This document shows positions 45,823-55,275 of a DNA stretch of 64,000 nucleotides, piece by piece. A program made the position numbers and the translations under genes. Origin of the DNA: Christensenella sp. (GTDB lineage Bacteria > Bacillota > Clostridia > Christensenellales > UBA3700). Position 1 is the stretch's first letter; each line of letters begins with the position of its first letter. Below the pieces are notes generated by a model. The model did no database searches and was not told the DNA's origin. It saw only the letters and a program-made list of their open reading frames with translations. The stretch covers positions 1 through 64,000 of the forward strand of contig JALFUR010000006.1 in assembly GCA_022784465.1 (NCBI GenBank), read 5' to 3'.

Positions 45823-46545
45823 TTAATTACTTACATATAATTGTTTATACGGATTTTTACTATTAGCTTCAAGAACATAAAAGCTCTTTTTCATAATATC
45901 CGATTTTTTTGCTCCAAAATAATCACAATATTCTGAAACATATTTTTCAATTTCTACTATATCTTTTTCATTTGCCTTATGGCAAACGATTTGACTTGGA
46001 AGTTCCGGAACAGTATCACATCTTAATATAATTTTTCCACCATGCATTCCATTTCCAGTAAAATAACCGACTATTTTATCGTTTTCAACACCAATGCCTA
46101 GAACTATTATAACACCACCAGCTTGATATTCGCCCAAGAAACTTCCCGCTTTTCCGCCTATTACTAAAATAGGATATTTTTCCTTATAAGCTTTCATGTG
46201 AATTCCTGCTCTATATCCAGCATTTCCTTCAATGAAAATCTTTCCGCCTCTCATAGCATATCCAGTAGCATCACCTGAATTTCCTCTGATTATTATTACT
46301 CCATCATTCATTGTATCGCCAACAGCATCTTGCGCAGAACCCATAACCTCGATTCTGCAACCATTTAAATACGAGCCAAGAGCGTTTCCAGGAGTTCCTT
46401 CAATAACAACATTCTTGCCACCAACACCAGAACATATGTATCTATGTCCCATACAATTAATAATTTTTATGTTCTTTTCTTCAGATTCTCTTACTTCTTT
46501 ACAAATTTCCTGAAAATCCTTTCCGTTGCAATCAATAATTTTCAT
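45823..46545 (-). CDS. Glutamate synthase alpha-subunit C-terminal domain (GXGXG protein)
   Basis: This 240-residue protein corresponds to the right-handed beta-helix at the C-terminus of GltB, encoded separately in archaeal-type glutamate synthases. The repeated Gly-containing turns are clear (YICSGVGGKNVVIEG, AVGDTMNDGVIIIRGNSGDATGYAMRGGKIFIEGNAG in successive repeats, FTGNGMHGGKIIL). It is structural, bridging the amidotransferase and FMN parts. Its ATG overlaps the stop of the flavin oxidoreductase gene in a TAATG junction and GGGAGG precedes it. Confidence 0.92.
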   Translation of the reverse strand: MKIIDCNGKDFQEICKEVRESEEKNIKIINCMGHRYICSGVGGKNVVIEGTPGNALGSYLNGCRIEVMGSAQDAVGDTMNDGVIIIRGNSGDATGYAMRGGKIFIEGNAGYRAGIHMKAYKEKYPILVIGGKAGSFLGEYQAGGVIIVLGIGVENDKIVGYFTGNGMHGGKIILRCDTVPELPSQIVCHKANEKDIVEIEKYVSEYCDYFGAKKSDIMKKSFYVLEANSKNPYKQLYVSN

Positions 46546-47780
46546 TAATGCGACCTCCCAAGAATGTATTCTCTCTTTTCCTTTTTAAATGCCATCAATT
46601 GAGGAGCAACTCTAATCAATGAATAATCAAGTTCTTTTAAATCTGTCTTGCTCCTAACTAGCGATGTATATATACCAGCTCTTGATATATCTCCAATCAT
46701 AATGAAACCTTTAAGAACATTATCTTTTGTAAATAATACCTTATAATTTTTTCCATCATCGCACACAACGTCTTTATCTCCAATATAACTACCAGCGGTA
46801 ACTACATGTAGATTAAAAAATCCAATTGAGTTCATAGGTAGCCCCTGATCAAAACTGCTTTCTACCCCTGCCATTGTTCTACCTGCTGCGCGACCTAAAA
46901 AATATGCATTTGGTAGTATTGCAACAATTCTATCTGTATCGCAAGAGATATCATGACAAACACAATTATCTCCGCCAGCATAAATGTCTTTTATAGACGT
47001 TCTAGAGCAATTATCTATAACTATACCTTTTTCAACTTTTCCTCCGATATCGCTTAGAAGCTGAACGTTTGGTCTAACTCCTACCGCCGTTACAAGAATG
47101 TCAAAATCAACCTTCTTTTCAGATTTTAATATCGCAGTATTTTTGTCAAACTTTGCAACGCTGTCAGATAAAATAAATTCAACGCCCAAAGATTCTAGAT
47201 AAGTTTTTATATACTCGCTACCTCTTGAATCTAATATGCTTGGCAACACTCTATCTGCTAAATCTACAACAGTAATTTTGTCTACTCTATCTTTAATACC
47301 CTCTACACATTTTAATCCTATCAAACCGGCACCAACTACTAGCACCTTTGAATCTTTAGTTAACACTTTCTCTAGCGAAAGAGCATCATCAAGCGTCATA
47401 AAAGAAAATCTATTTTTAACATTTTCAATGCCTTCCATTTTTGGTAAAAAAGGAACAGAACCAGTTGCTAACATTAATTTTTCATAAGGAATAATTTGAT
47501 TATTACTCAATACAACTTCCTTTTTTTCTTTATTTATTGCAGTTGCTCTTACTCCTAATATCGTTTCAACTTTATTGTTTATATAATAGTCTTTATCTCT
47601 ATAATCAATCTTGTCTAATGAAGTCTTTCCCATTAATAAATAAGAAATTAATGGACGTCCATAGACAAAATGATTTTCCTCCCCAATTACAGTAATTGAG
47701 CCTTCTTTGTCTATTTCTCTTATACCCTCAATACAACCACATGCAGCAATTGAATTTCCAATAATAACATACTTTGCCAT
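46545..47780 (-). CDS. FAD/NAD(P)-dependent oxidoreductase of the split glutamate synthase
   Basis: The 411-residue pyridine nucleotide-disulfide type flavoprotein has an N-terminal FAD fold (YVIIGNSIAACGCIEGI), a second dinucleotide fold (VLVVGAGLIGLKCVEGI), and the late FAD motif DIYAGGDNC. It resembles the oxidoreductases that accompany archaeal-type glutamate synthases and would pass electrons from NAD(P)H to the ferredoxin and FMN subunits. The start at 47780 (MAKYVIIG) is chosen because the upstream alternative overlaps the ferredoxin gene and adds eight non-family residues. Confidence 0.88.
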   Translation of the reverse strand: MAKYVIIGNSIAACGCIEGIREIDKEGSITVIGEENHFVYGRPLISYLLMGKTSLDKIDYRDKDYYINNKVETILGVRATAINKEKKEVVLSNNQIIPYEKLMLATGSVPFLPKMEGIENVKNRFSFMTLDDALSLEKVLTKDSKVLVVGAGLIGLKCVEGIKDRVDKITVVDLADRVLPSILDSRGSEYIKTYLESLGVEFILSDSVAKFDKNTAILKSEKKVDFDILVTAVGVRPNVQLLSDIGGKVEKGIVIDNCSRTSIKDIYAGGDNCVCHDISCDTDRIVAILPNAYFLGRAAGRTMAGVESSFDQGLPMNSIGFFNLHVVTAGSYIGDKDVVCDDGKNYKVLFTKDNVLKGFIMIGDISRAGIYTSLVRSKTDLKELDYSLIRVAPQLMAFKKEKREYILGRSH

Positions 47781-47784
47781 ATCT

Positions 47785-48213
47785 TTATCTCTCCTCATAT
47801 ACAATTGCTCTATTTGGGCAACCCTTTACACAAGCTGGTTCACCGCAAGCATTTTTGGTGCATAGTTCACACTTTTGCATTGGGCCCTCATCGCTTGGCA
47901 TTATAGCTCCAGCAGGGCATGCCATTACACAACTAAAACAACCAACACATTTTTCTTTATCTATGCAAATTAGTCCATCTTTAATACTAAGCGCTCCTGC
48001 AATACATGAACGAACACATACTGGGTCTTCGCACTGTCTACATTGAACAGCAAAAGACACTCCGTTTAAAGTTTCAACTCTAACTCTAGGATTTATCTTT
48101 ACCCCTTTTAAAGCTTTAACCATATCTTCTTTACCTGAATTTGCAAATGCACAATTGTATTCACAAAGTCTACATCCTAAACACCATTTTTCATTTACAT
48201 AAATTCTTTTCAT
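47785..48213 (-). CDS. Polyferredoxin-type 4Fe-4S subunit of the split glutamate synthase
   Basis: A 142-residue protein holds multiple cysteine clusters: CLGCRLCEYNC, CRQCEDPVCVRSC, CVGCFSCVMACP and CELCTKNACGEPACVKGCP, enough for about four [4Fe-4S] clusters as in HycB/DmsB-type electron-transfer subunits. It sits between the FMN and flavin oxidoreductase subunits and would link them. The start at 48213 (MKRIYV) has AGGTGAG upstream and lies just after the previous stop. Five codons more would overlap the upstream gene. Confidence 0.9.
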   Translation of the reverse strand: MKRIYVNEKWCLGCRLCEYNCAFANSGKEDMVKALKGVKINPRVRVETLNGVSFAVQCRQCEDPVCVRSCIAGALSIKDGLICIDKEKCVGCFSCVMACPAGAIMPSDEGPMQKCELCTKNACGEPACVKGCPNRAIVYEER

Positions 48214-48214
48214 A

Positions 48215-49720
<1,506 letters not shown>

Positions 49721-49721
49721 A

Positions 49722-50816
49722 TTAACGATCCTCCTTTTTGTTCAAATTAACAATTACTGGTTCTCCACCTCTTGGAGCCCAAATATTTTTAATATTTGGC
49801 TCTAGCACTCTTATAGCACATTCTTCTGATGCAATATATGTCGTATTTCCCTTTTCGCCTACAACCATACTTCTTAATTTCAATCTGTCGTTTAGTGCCA
49901 TAAGTCCGCCGTTATATCCTACAATAATAGAAAATGGACCAGTGATTAACAAGCTTGAAAACATGTTTCTTAAGTATTCAAACTTTTCTCTTTCCTTTTC
50001 TGGCTTTGATGCAATTGTAGACCAGAATGGTGCAGCAATAACTGATGCCATTTCTTCCATAGACAATTTTTGACGTCTAACTAAATAATCTACAATGTAG
50101 GCAATAACTTCTGTATCTGTCATTAAAGTGCATTTATAGCCAAACATTTCAATAAATCTTCTGTTTGCATCATAAGAAGATATTTCTCCATTATGAACAA
50201 CTGAGTAGTCTAATATGCCGAATGGATGAGCGCCTCCCCACCAACCAGGAGTGTTTGTTGGATATCTTCCATGCGCAGTCCAGCAATATCCTTCATATTC
50301 GTCTAAGCGATAATACTCGCCAACGTCTTCTGGGAAACCAACAGCTTTAAAAATGCCCATATTCTTTCCGCTAGAAAAAACATATGCGCCTTTTATTTGT
50401 GTATTAATTTTCATAACGCTTCTAGCAACGAATTCCTTTTCTTCTAAATTAGTTTCAAGCAATCTAGCGTCCAAAGGATTAACGAAATATCTATAAATTA
50501 GAGGCTCATCTGTAATCCCTTTAGTTTTTCTTGTTGGAATCATAGACATATTTATAATTGCATAGTTTTGATATAAATATTGTTCACATTCTTGTCTAGA
50601 TATATTTGAATCAAAGAAAATGTGAAATGCATATAAATCTTTGTATTGGGGATATATTCCATATCCTGCAAAACCACCGCCAAGACCATTGGATCTATCG
50701 TGCATAGTAGCAATAGATTTTATAATTGCTGAACCATTAATAGCTTCTCCATCTTTATTAATGATTCCACAAATTGCACAACCTGATGGTATTCTTACTT
50801 CTCCTTCTTTTAACAT
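49722..50816 (-). CDS. Glutamate synthase class II amidotransferase domain protein
   Basis: This is the first gene of the operon and encodes the glutaminase part of a split glutamate synthase. From the ATG at 50816 (AAAGGAG upstream) it is 364 residues. The likely nucleophile is Cys16 in SGCAICGIINKDG, which implies removal of a short N-terminal propeptide as in PurF. TAHGRYPTNTPGWWGGAHPF and VVHNGEISSYDANRRF are class II amidotransferase motifs. An ATG 27 codons upstream would translate the leader hairpin and is rejected. Confidence 0.9.
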   Translation of the reverse strand: MLKEGEVRIPSGCAICGIINKDGEAINGSAIIKSIATMHDRSNGLGGGFAGYGIYPQYKDLYAFHIFFDSNISRQECEQYLYQNYAIINMSMIPTRKTKGITDEPLIYRYFVNPLDARLLETNLEEKEFVARSVMKINTQIKGAYVFSSGKNMGIFKAVGFPEDVGEYYRLDEYEGYCWTAHGRYPTNTPGWWGGAHPFGILDYSVVHNGEISSYDANRRFIEMFGYKCTLMTDTEVIAYIVDYLVRRQKLSMEEMASVIAAPFWSTIASKPEKEREKFEYLRNMFSSLLITGPFSIIVGYNGGLMALNDRLKLRSMVVGEKGNTTYIASEECAIRVLEPNIKNIWAPRGGEPVIVNLNKKEDR

Positions 50817-50838
50817 ACCATTTACTCCTTTAAACAAC

Positions 50839-50893
50839 AAAAAAAGGAAAAGGTGCCAAATCGCACATACGACTTGAACACCTTTGTCCTTTT
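50839..50893 (-). promoter_or_regulatory. Terminator-like hairpin leader of the glutamate synthase operon
   Basis: Three stacked helices: AAAAGG/CCTTTT (50842-50847 with 50888-50893), AAAGGTG/CACCTTT (50849-50855 with 50879-50885) and AAATCG/CGACTT with one wobble (50858-50863 with 50870-50875). The minus-strand apical loop is the hexamer UAUGUG, and seven U residues follow within and after the outer arm. The predicted transcript starts at or next to the hairpin base, 23 bases before the start codon region. It looks like an attenuator and may be the ANTAR protein's target. Confidence 0.7.
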
Positions 50894-50898
50894 GCATT

Positions 50899-50928
50899 AG
50901 TGTAATTTAAATCCTTTTGTCATGTCAA
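50899..50928 (-). promoter_or_regulatory. Candidate promoter of the glutamate synthase operon
   Basis: On the minus strand TTGACA (50923-50928) is followed after 18 bp by TACACT (50899-50904). The start would fall at about 50892, the foot of the leader hairpin. Between this and the glnN promoter lies about 180 bp of AT-rich sequence in which I see nothing else. Confidence 0.5.
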
Positions 50929-51107
50929 TATTTTTTTACAAAAATTATTTGAAAAAATCCTACTTTTGCAAATTAATATTGATTAAATTCTTAAGTCTTT
51001 TTTATATAATTTTTATTAAAAAAATTTTATCTATATAGAGCTTTAAAAAGATTTTTTTAGCTCATTTTTCCAAGAAAAATTTTTTTTGAAAAACTTGTAT
51101 TTTAATA

Positions 51108-51136
51108 TTGACAACAAAAAAATATGTTCGTATAAT
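51108..51136 (+). promoter_or_regulatory. Consensus promoter of glnN
   Basis: TTGACA (51108-51113), 17 bp, TATAAT (51131-51136): a perfect match. Transcription should begin near 51143. Confidence 0.85.
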
Positions 51137-51162
51137 GATGCCATAAATTATAAATGAATTGC

Positions 51163-51200
51163 AAAGGCGCGTTTAGTGTTGATCTAAATGGCGCCTTTTT
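51163..51200 (+). promoter_or_regulatory. Terminator-like hairpin in the glnN leader
   Basis: AAAGGCGC/GCGCCTTT (51163-51170 with 51191-51198) continues into GTTTAG/CTAAAT (51171-51176 with 51184-51189) and ends in a seven-base loop. T residues run from 51196 to 51200. It starts about 20 nt after the predicted transcription start and 40 nt before glnN. It looks like an attenuator that must be overridden for expression. Confidence 0.75.
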
Positions 51201-51240
51201 CATTTGTTGAAGAATAAACAAAGAAAGGAGAATATATTAA

Positions 51241-53328
51241 ATGAGTACATCAGAAATTTTTGGTAGCAACGTTTTTAACGATGCGGTTATGCAAGAAAAG
51301 TTGCCAAAAGCAACATATAAAGAATTAAAACAATGTATAGCAAATAATAAGTCTATACCTTTAGATCTTGCTCAAGTTGTTGCCAATGCAATGAAGGACT
51401 GGGCAATTGAAAAAGGTTGCACACACTACACTCACTGGTTCCAACCAATGACAGGTATTACTGCAGAGAAACATGATGCATTTATTCAGCCTTCAAGTGA
51501 TGGAAAAGTAATTATGGAATTTTCCGGTAAAGAATTAGTTAAAGGTGAGCCTGATGCTTCTTCTTTCCCTTCTGGCGGAATTCGTGCTACTTTCGAAGCA
51601 AGAGGTTATACAGCATGGGACCCTACAGCTTTTGCATTTGTAAAAGATTCATCTTTATACATTCCTACAGTATTTTGTTCATATACTGGAGAAGTTTTAG
51701 ATAAGAAGACTCCACTTTTAAAATCTATGCAAGCTGTTTCTACGCAAGCATGTAGAATACTAAAATTATTTGGAAAAGATGTAGATAAAGTTACATCAGA
51801 AGTAGGACCTGAACAAGAATATTTCTTAGTAGATAAATCAGTATATGAAAAAAGACCAGATTTAGTTTTCACTGGAAGAACACTATTTGGTGCTCCAGCT
51901 CCAAAAGGACAAGAACTTGAAGATCACTATTTTGGTGCAATTAAGGAAAGAGTTGCTTCATACATGAAAGAACTTGATGAAGAACTATGGAAACTTGGAA
52001 TTTATGCTAAGACAAAACACAACGAAGTTGCTCCAGCTCAACATGAGCTTGCTCCAATTTATGGAGATTCAAACACAGCAACAGATCATAACCAATTAAC
52101 AATGGAGATTATGAAAAAAGTTGCTTCAAGACATGATATGGTTTGTCTATTACATGAAAAACCATTTAAAGGAGTAAATGGATCTGGTAAACATAACAAC
52201 TGGTCTATGTCAACATCATCAGGTGAAGGATTATTTAAACCAGGCGACACACCAGAAGAAAACTTACAATTCTTATTATTCTTAGCTGCAACAATTAAAG
52301 GTGTAGATGAATATCAAGATTTATTGAGAGTATCTGTAGCAACAGCAGGCAATGATCATAGATTAGGCGCAAACGAAGCCCCTCCTGCTATTGTATCTAT
52401 GTTCTTAGGTGATGAATTAGCTGGTATTGTTGATGCTATTGCTGAAGGTAGAAGTTATTCAAAACGTGCAAAATGCGCTTTTGAATTAGGCGTAGATGTA
52501 CTTCCTACATTCATTAAGGATACAACAGATAGAAATAGAACATCTCCATTTGCTTTTACTGGAAACAAATTTGAATTCAGAATGCTAGGTTCTTCCCTAT
52601 CTATTGCTGGTCCAAACATTATTCTAAATACAATGATGGCAGAAGAATTAGAAGAATTTGCTGATATACTTGAAAAAGCAAGTGACTTTACAAGTGCTGT
52701 TAAAGATTTAATCAAGAAGACTATTATTGAACATAGAAGAATAATCTTCAATGGAAACGGTTATTCTGATGAATGGGTTAAAGAAGCTGAAAAACGTGGC
52801 TTACTAAACATTAAGTCTACTCCTGAAGCAATTCCTCTATTTAAGGCAGAGAAGAATATTAAACTATTTGAAAAACATGGTGTATTTACTCCAGCTGAAG
52901 TCATTTCAAGAACAGAGATTCTTTTAGAGAACTATTCAAAGATTATTGATATTGAAGCAAATACAATGATTGAAATGACAAAGAAAGAAGTATTACCTGC
53001 TGAACTTGAATACATAAAAGAATTAGCTAAGACAATTTCTAAAGCAACAAGCATTTGTGATTGCATTGATATGTCTAGTGAAAAAGAACAATTAAAAACT
53101 GTAACTGATTTATATAACAAGGCCTATAAAGCAGTAAATGAATTAATTGCAGCTGTTGATGAAGCACAAGGCATTAGCGATGGCGAAGCTCAAGCACTAG
53201 CATTTAGAAAGAGTGTATTTGAGAAGATGGAAGAATTAAGAACTTATGTTGACGCAATGGAAGTTAATACTGCAAAGAAGTATTGGCCATATCCAAGTTA
53301 TGGTGACATGTTGTTCTCTGTTAAATAA
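51241..53328 (+). CDS. glnN: Type III glutamine synthetase
   Basis: GlnN is the large (about 700-residue) glutamine synthetase found in Bacteroidetes, cyanobacteria and some clostridia, here 695 residues. Characteristic blocks are FPSGGIRATFEARGYTAWDP, VGPEQEYFLVDK, KHNEVAPAQHELAPIYGD, NGSGKHNNWSMST, and AGNDHRLGANEAPPAI. AGAAAGGAG precedes the ATG. The cell therefore has two glutamine synthetases, this one transcribed divergently from the glnA operon and followed by the ammonium channel gene. Confidence 0.97.
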   Translation: MSTSEIFGSNVFNDAVMQEKLPKATYKELKQCIANNKSIPLDLAQVVANAMKDWAIEKGCTHYTHWFQPMTGITAEKHDAFIQPSSDGKVIMEFSGKELVKGEPDASSFPSGGIRATFEARGYTAWDPTAFAFVKDSSLYIPTVFCSYTGEVLDKKTPLLKSMQAVSTQACRILKLFGKDVDKVTSEVGPEQEYFLVDKSVYEKRPDLVFTGRTLFGAPAPKGQELEDHYFGAIKERVASYMKELDEELWKLGIYAKTKHNEVAPAQHELAPIYGDSNTATDHNQLTMEIMKKVASRHDMVCLLHEKPFKGVNGSGKHNNWSMSTSSGEGLFKPGDTPEENLQFLLFLAATIKGVDEYQDLLRVSVATAGNDHRLGANEAPPAIVSMFLGDELAGIVDAIAEGRSYSKRAKCAFELGVDVLPTFIKDTTDRNRTSPFAFTGNKFEFRMLGSSLSIAGPNIILNTMMAEELEEFADILEKASDFTSAVKDLIKKTIIEHRRIIFNGNGYSDEWVKEAEKRGLLNIKSTPEAIPLFKAEKNIKLFEKHGVFTPAEVISRTEILLENYSKIIDIEANTMIEMTKKEVLPAELEYIKELAKTISKATSICDCIDMSSEKEQLKTVTDLYNKAYKAVNELIAAVDEAQGISDGEAQALAFRKSVFEKMEELRTYVDAMEVNTAKKYWPYPSYGDMLFSVK

Positions 53329-53357
53329 AACATTATTACTTATCATATTATAAACAC

Positions 53358-53396
53358 AAAGATGTGCTCTTACCTTTAGGGCACATCTTTCTTTTT
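53358..53396 (+). terminator. Terminator-like hairpin between glnN and amt
   Basis: A 10-bp stem AAAGATGTGC/GCACATCTTT (53358-53367 with 53381-53390) is followed by CTTTTT. It may end glnN transcription with partial readthrough into amt, or act as an attenuator of amt. No strong promoter is evident between it and glnN. Confidence 0.8.
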
Positions 53397-53423
53397 CGAA
53401 TTAAAATTTTGGAGGATAAATAT

Positions 53424-55223
53424 ATGGAAGAATTATTGCAAGCTTTTCCTGCACTAAGTGAGATTACTGGTTCATTAGATGCGACTTGGATCTTAGTTGG
53501 AATCACTTTAGTATTTTTCATGCAATGTGGATTCGCAATGGTAGAAACTGGTTTCACACGTGCAAAGAATGCAGGAAACATTATTATGAAAAACTTGATG
53601 GATTTTTGTCTTGGTGCAATCGCATTCTGGTTAATTGGATACTCAATTATGATTGGCCATCTTATAAATCCTATTACTATGACATATGTTGTAGATGGTG
53701 TTACTGAGAATGTTGACATGCTACACTTTATGTTCTTCTTAGTCTTCTGTGCTACAACAGCTACTATTGTATCTGGAGCTATGGCAGAAAGAACAAGATT
53801 TATTACATATTGTGTATATAGTGTTTGCATTTCAGCCTTCATCTTCCCTGTTACAGGTAACTGGATTTGGAATGGTGGATTCTTATCTCAATGGGGCTTC
53901 CATGATTTTGCAGGATCTACAGCAGTTCATATGATTGGTGGTATCCTTGCTTTAATCGGTGCATGGATGCTAGGCCCAAGAATTGGTAAATATAAGAAAT
54001 TAGAAAATGGAAAATTAGAATCTAAAGCTATTCCTGGACACAGTTTAACTCTTGGTGCATTAGGTGTATTCATCCTATTCTACGGATGGTATGGATTCAA
54101 TGGTGCAAGTGAATATGCTATTGTTGGTGCAGAAACAGCAGCAAATGTATCTTTAGTATTTGTTACTACAACTATGGCACCAGCCGTTGCTACAACTACT
54201 GTTATGATCATTACATGGATTAGATATAAAAAGCCTGATGTTTCTATGACATTAAATGGAACACTTGCTGGTCTTGTTGCTATTACAGCAGGATGTGATC
54301 AAGTTTCTGTATTTGGTGCAGTATGTATTGGTTTATTAGCCGGTTTTGTCGTTGTATTTGGTATTGAATTTTTGGATCAAAAATTGCATGTTGATGACCC
54401 AGTAGGTGCTGTTGGTGTTCACTGCTTCAATGGTGCTTTAGGAACAGTGCTAACAGGCGTATTTAGTATAAATGGTATATATGGTGCTATTACAAAAAAT
54501 GTAACAGTTAGCGAAGGATTTAAATTTTTTGGAATTCAAGTAGCTGGTGTTGCTATATGTGCTGTCTTCACTATTGCTTGTGGTTTAGTATTATTCTTCA
54601 TTTTAAAGAAGACATTAAAACTAAGAGTTACAAAGGAAGAAGAAATTTTAGGTCTAGATTTAACAGAGCATGGTCTTGTAAGTTCTTATGCAGACTTTAT
54701 GCCTACAGTTGCTGGTGAATCATTAACTGGTTCAATGGATAAAGGTGAAATGGCTACACAAGAGGTTGTTAAATCTAAAGATGAAGTATTTGATGTTAAT
54801 AAGCCTTTAACAGTTGATGAATCTGTTCCTGTTAAGAAGGTTACTACTTCAATTGGAAAAGAAGGTCCAAAGATGAGTAAAATTGTAATTTTAGCAAACC
54901 CAGCTAAATTTGAAGATTTGAAAAAAGCTATGGATGGAATTGGAATTACAGGTATGACAGTTACTAATGTAACAGGATGCGGATTACAAAAAGGTGATAC
55001 AAACAATTACTATCGTGGTGTTAAAGTTGATATTTCATTACGTCCAAAGATAAAGATGGAACTTGTTGTATCAAAGATCCCTGTAGAAACAGTAATTATG
55101 GCAGCAAAAAATGCTCTTTATACAGGTAACTATGGTGATGGAAAAATATTTGTCTACGATGTTGATAATGTCTATAAAGTTCGTACTGGCGAATGGGACT
55201 ATGCAGCATTGCAAGATGAATAG
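53424..55223 (+). CDS. amt: Ammonium channel fused to a PII signalling domain (Amt-GlnK)
   Basis: From the ATG at 53424 (GGAGG upstream) the protein is 599 residues. An earlier ATG would translate the terminator hairpin. Residues 1-405 form an Amt channel with the twin histidines in STAVHMIGG and VGVHCFNGALGT and the family motif NGASEYAIVG region. A ~75-residue linker follows. Residues 484-599 are a full PII domain, with GCGLQKGDTNNYYRG as T-loop, KIKMELVV, and GDGKIFVYDVDNVYKVRTGE. PII normally blocks Amt by inserting the T-loop when nitrogen is plentiful, so the fusion would be self-regulating. An internal ATG at 54873 with AGAAGG upstream might also yield free PII. Confidence 0.95.
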   Translation: MEELLQAFPALSEITGSLDATWILVGITLVFFMQCGFAMVETGFTRAKNAGNIIMKNLMDFCLGAIAFWLIGYSIMIGHLINPITMTYVVDGVTENVDMLHFMFFLVFCATTATIVSGAMAERTRFITYCVYSVCISAFIFPVTGNWIWNGGFLSQWGFHDFAGSTAVHMIGGILALIGAWMLGPRIGKYKKLENGKLESKAIPGHSLTLGALGVFILFYGWYGFNGASEYAIVGAETAANVSLVFVTTTMAPAVATTTVMIITWIRYKKPDVSMTLNGTLAGLVAITAGCDQVSVFGAVCIGLLAGFVVVFGIEFLDQKLHVDDPVGAVGVHCFNGALGTVLTGVFSINGIYGAITKNVTVSEGFKFFGIQVAGVAICAVFTIACGLVLFFILKKTLKLRVTKEEEILGLDLTEHGLVSSYADFMPTVAGESLTGSMDKGEMATQEVVKSKDEVFDVNKPLTVDESVPVKKVTTSIGKEGPKMSKIVILANPAKFEDLKKAMDGIGITGMTVTNVTGCGLQKGDTNNYYRGVKVDISLRPKIKMELVVSKIPVETVIMAAKNALYTGNYGDGKIFVYDVDNVYKVRTGEWDYAALQDE

Positions 55224-55230
55224 TCATAAT

Positions 55231-55262
55231 AAGGGAGAGACAATAGGGTCTCTCCCCTTTAT
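55231..55262 (+). terminator. Hairpin between amt and purF
   Basis: A stem GGGAGAGAC/GTCTCTCCC (55233-55256) with a six-base loop is followed by CTTTATT. The T-run is weak, so termination is likely partial and purF may be reached by readthrough. Confidence 0.65.
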
Positions 55263-55275
55263 TACTTGAGGAATT

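Noticed and set aside
50817..50897. 27-residue N-terminal extension of the glutamate synthase amidotransferase
   Set aside because: It translates the leader hairpin and would place the catalytic Cys far from the N-terminus.
50839..51200. Match of the two divergent leaders to the published two-hairpin ANTAR RNA motif
   Set aside because: Only one hairpin is present in each leader. The loops (UAUGUG and a seven-base loop) lack the conserved A at position 1, although G at position 4 fits in the first. An ANTAR link is kept only as inference.
53364..53423. N-terminal extension of the ammonium channel from an upstream ATG
   Set aside because: The added residues translate the terminator hairpin and have no ribosome-binding site. 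The ATG at 53424 has GGAGG.
53348..53842. 164-codon minus-strand ORF opposite the amt gene
   Set aside because: It is a shadow frame of the Amt membrane domain. Coding evidence is on the plus strand.
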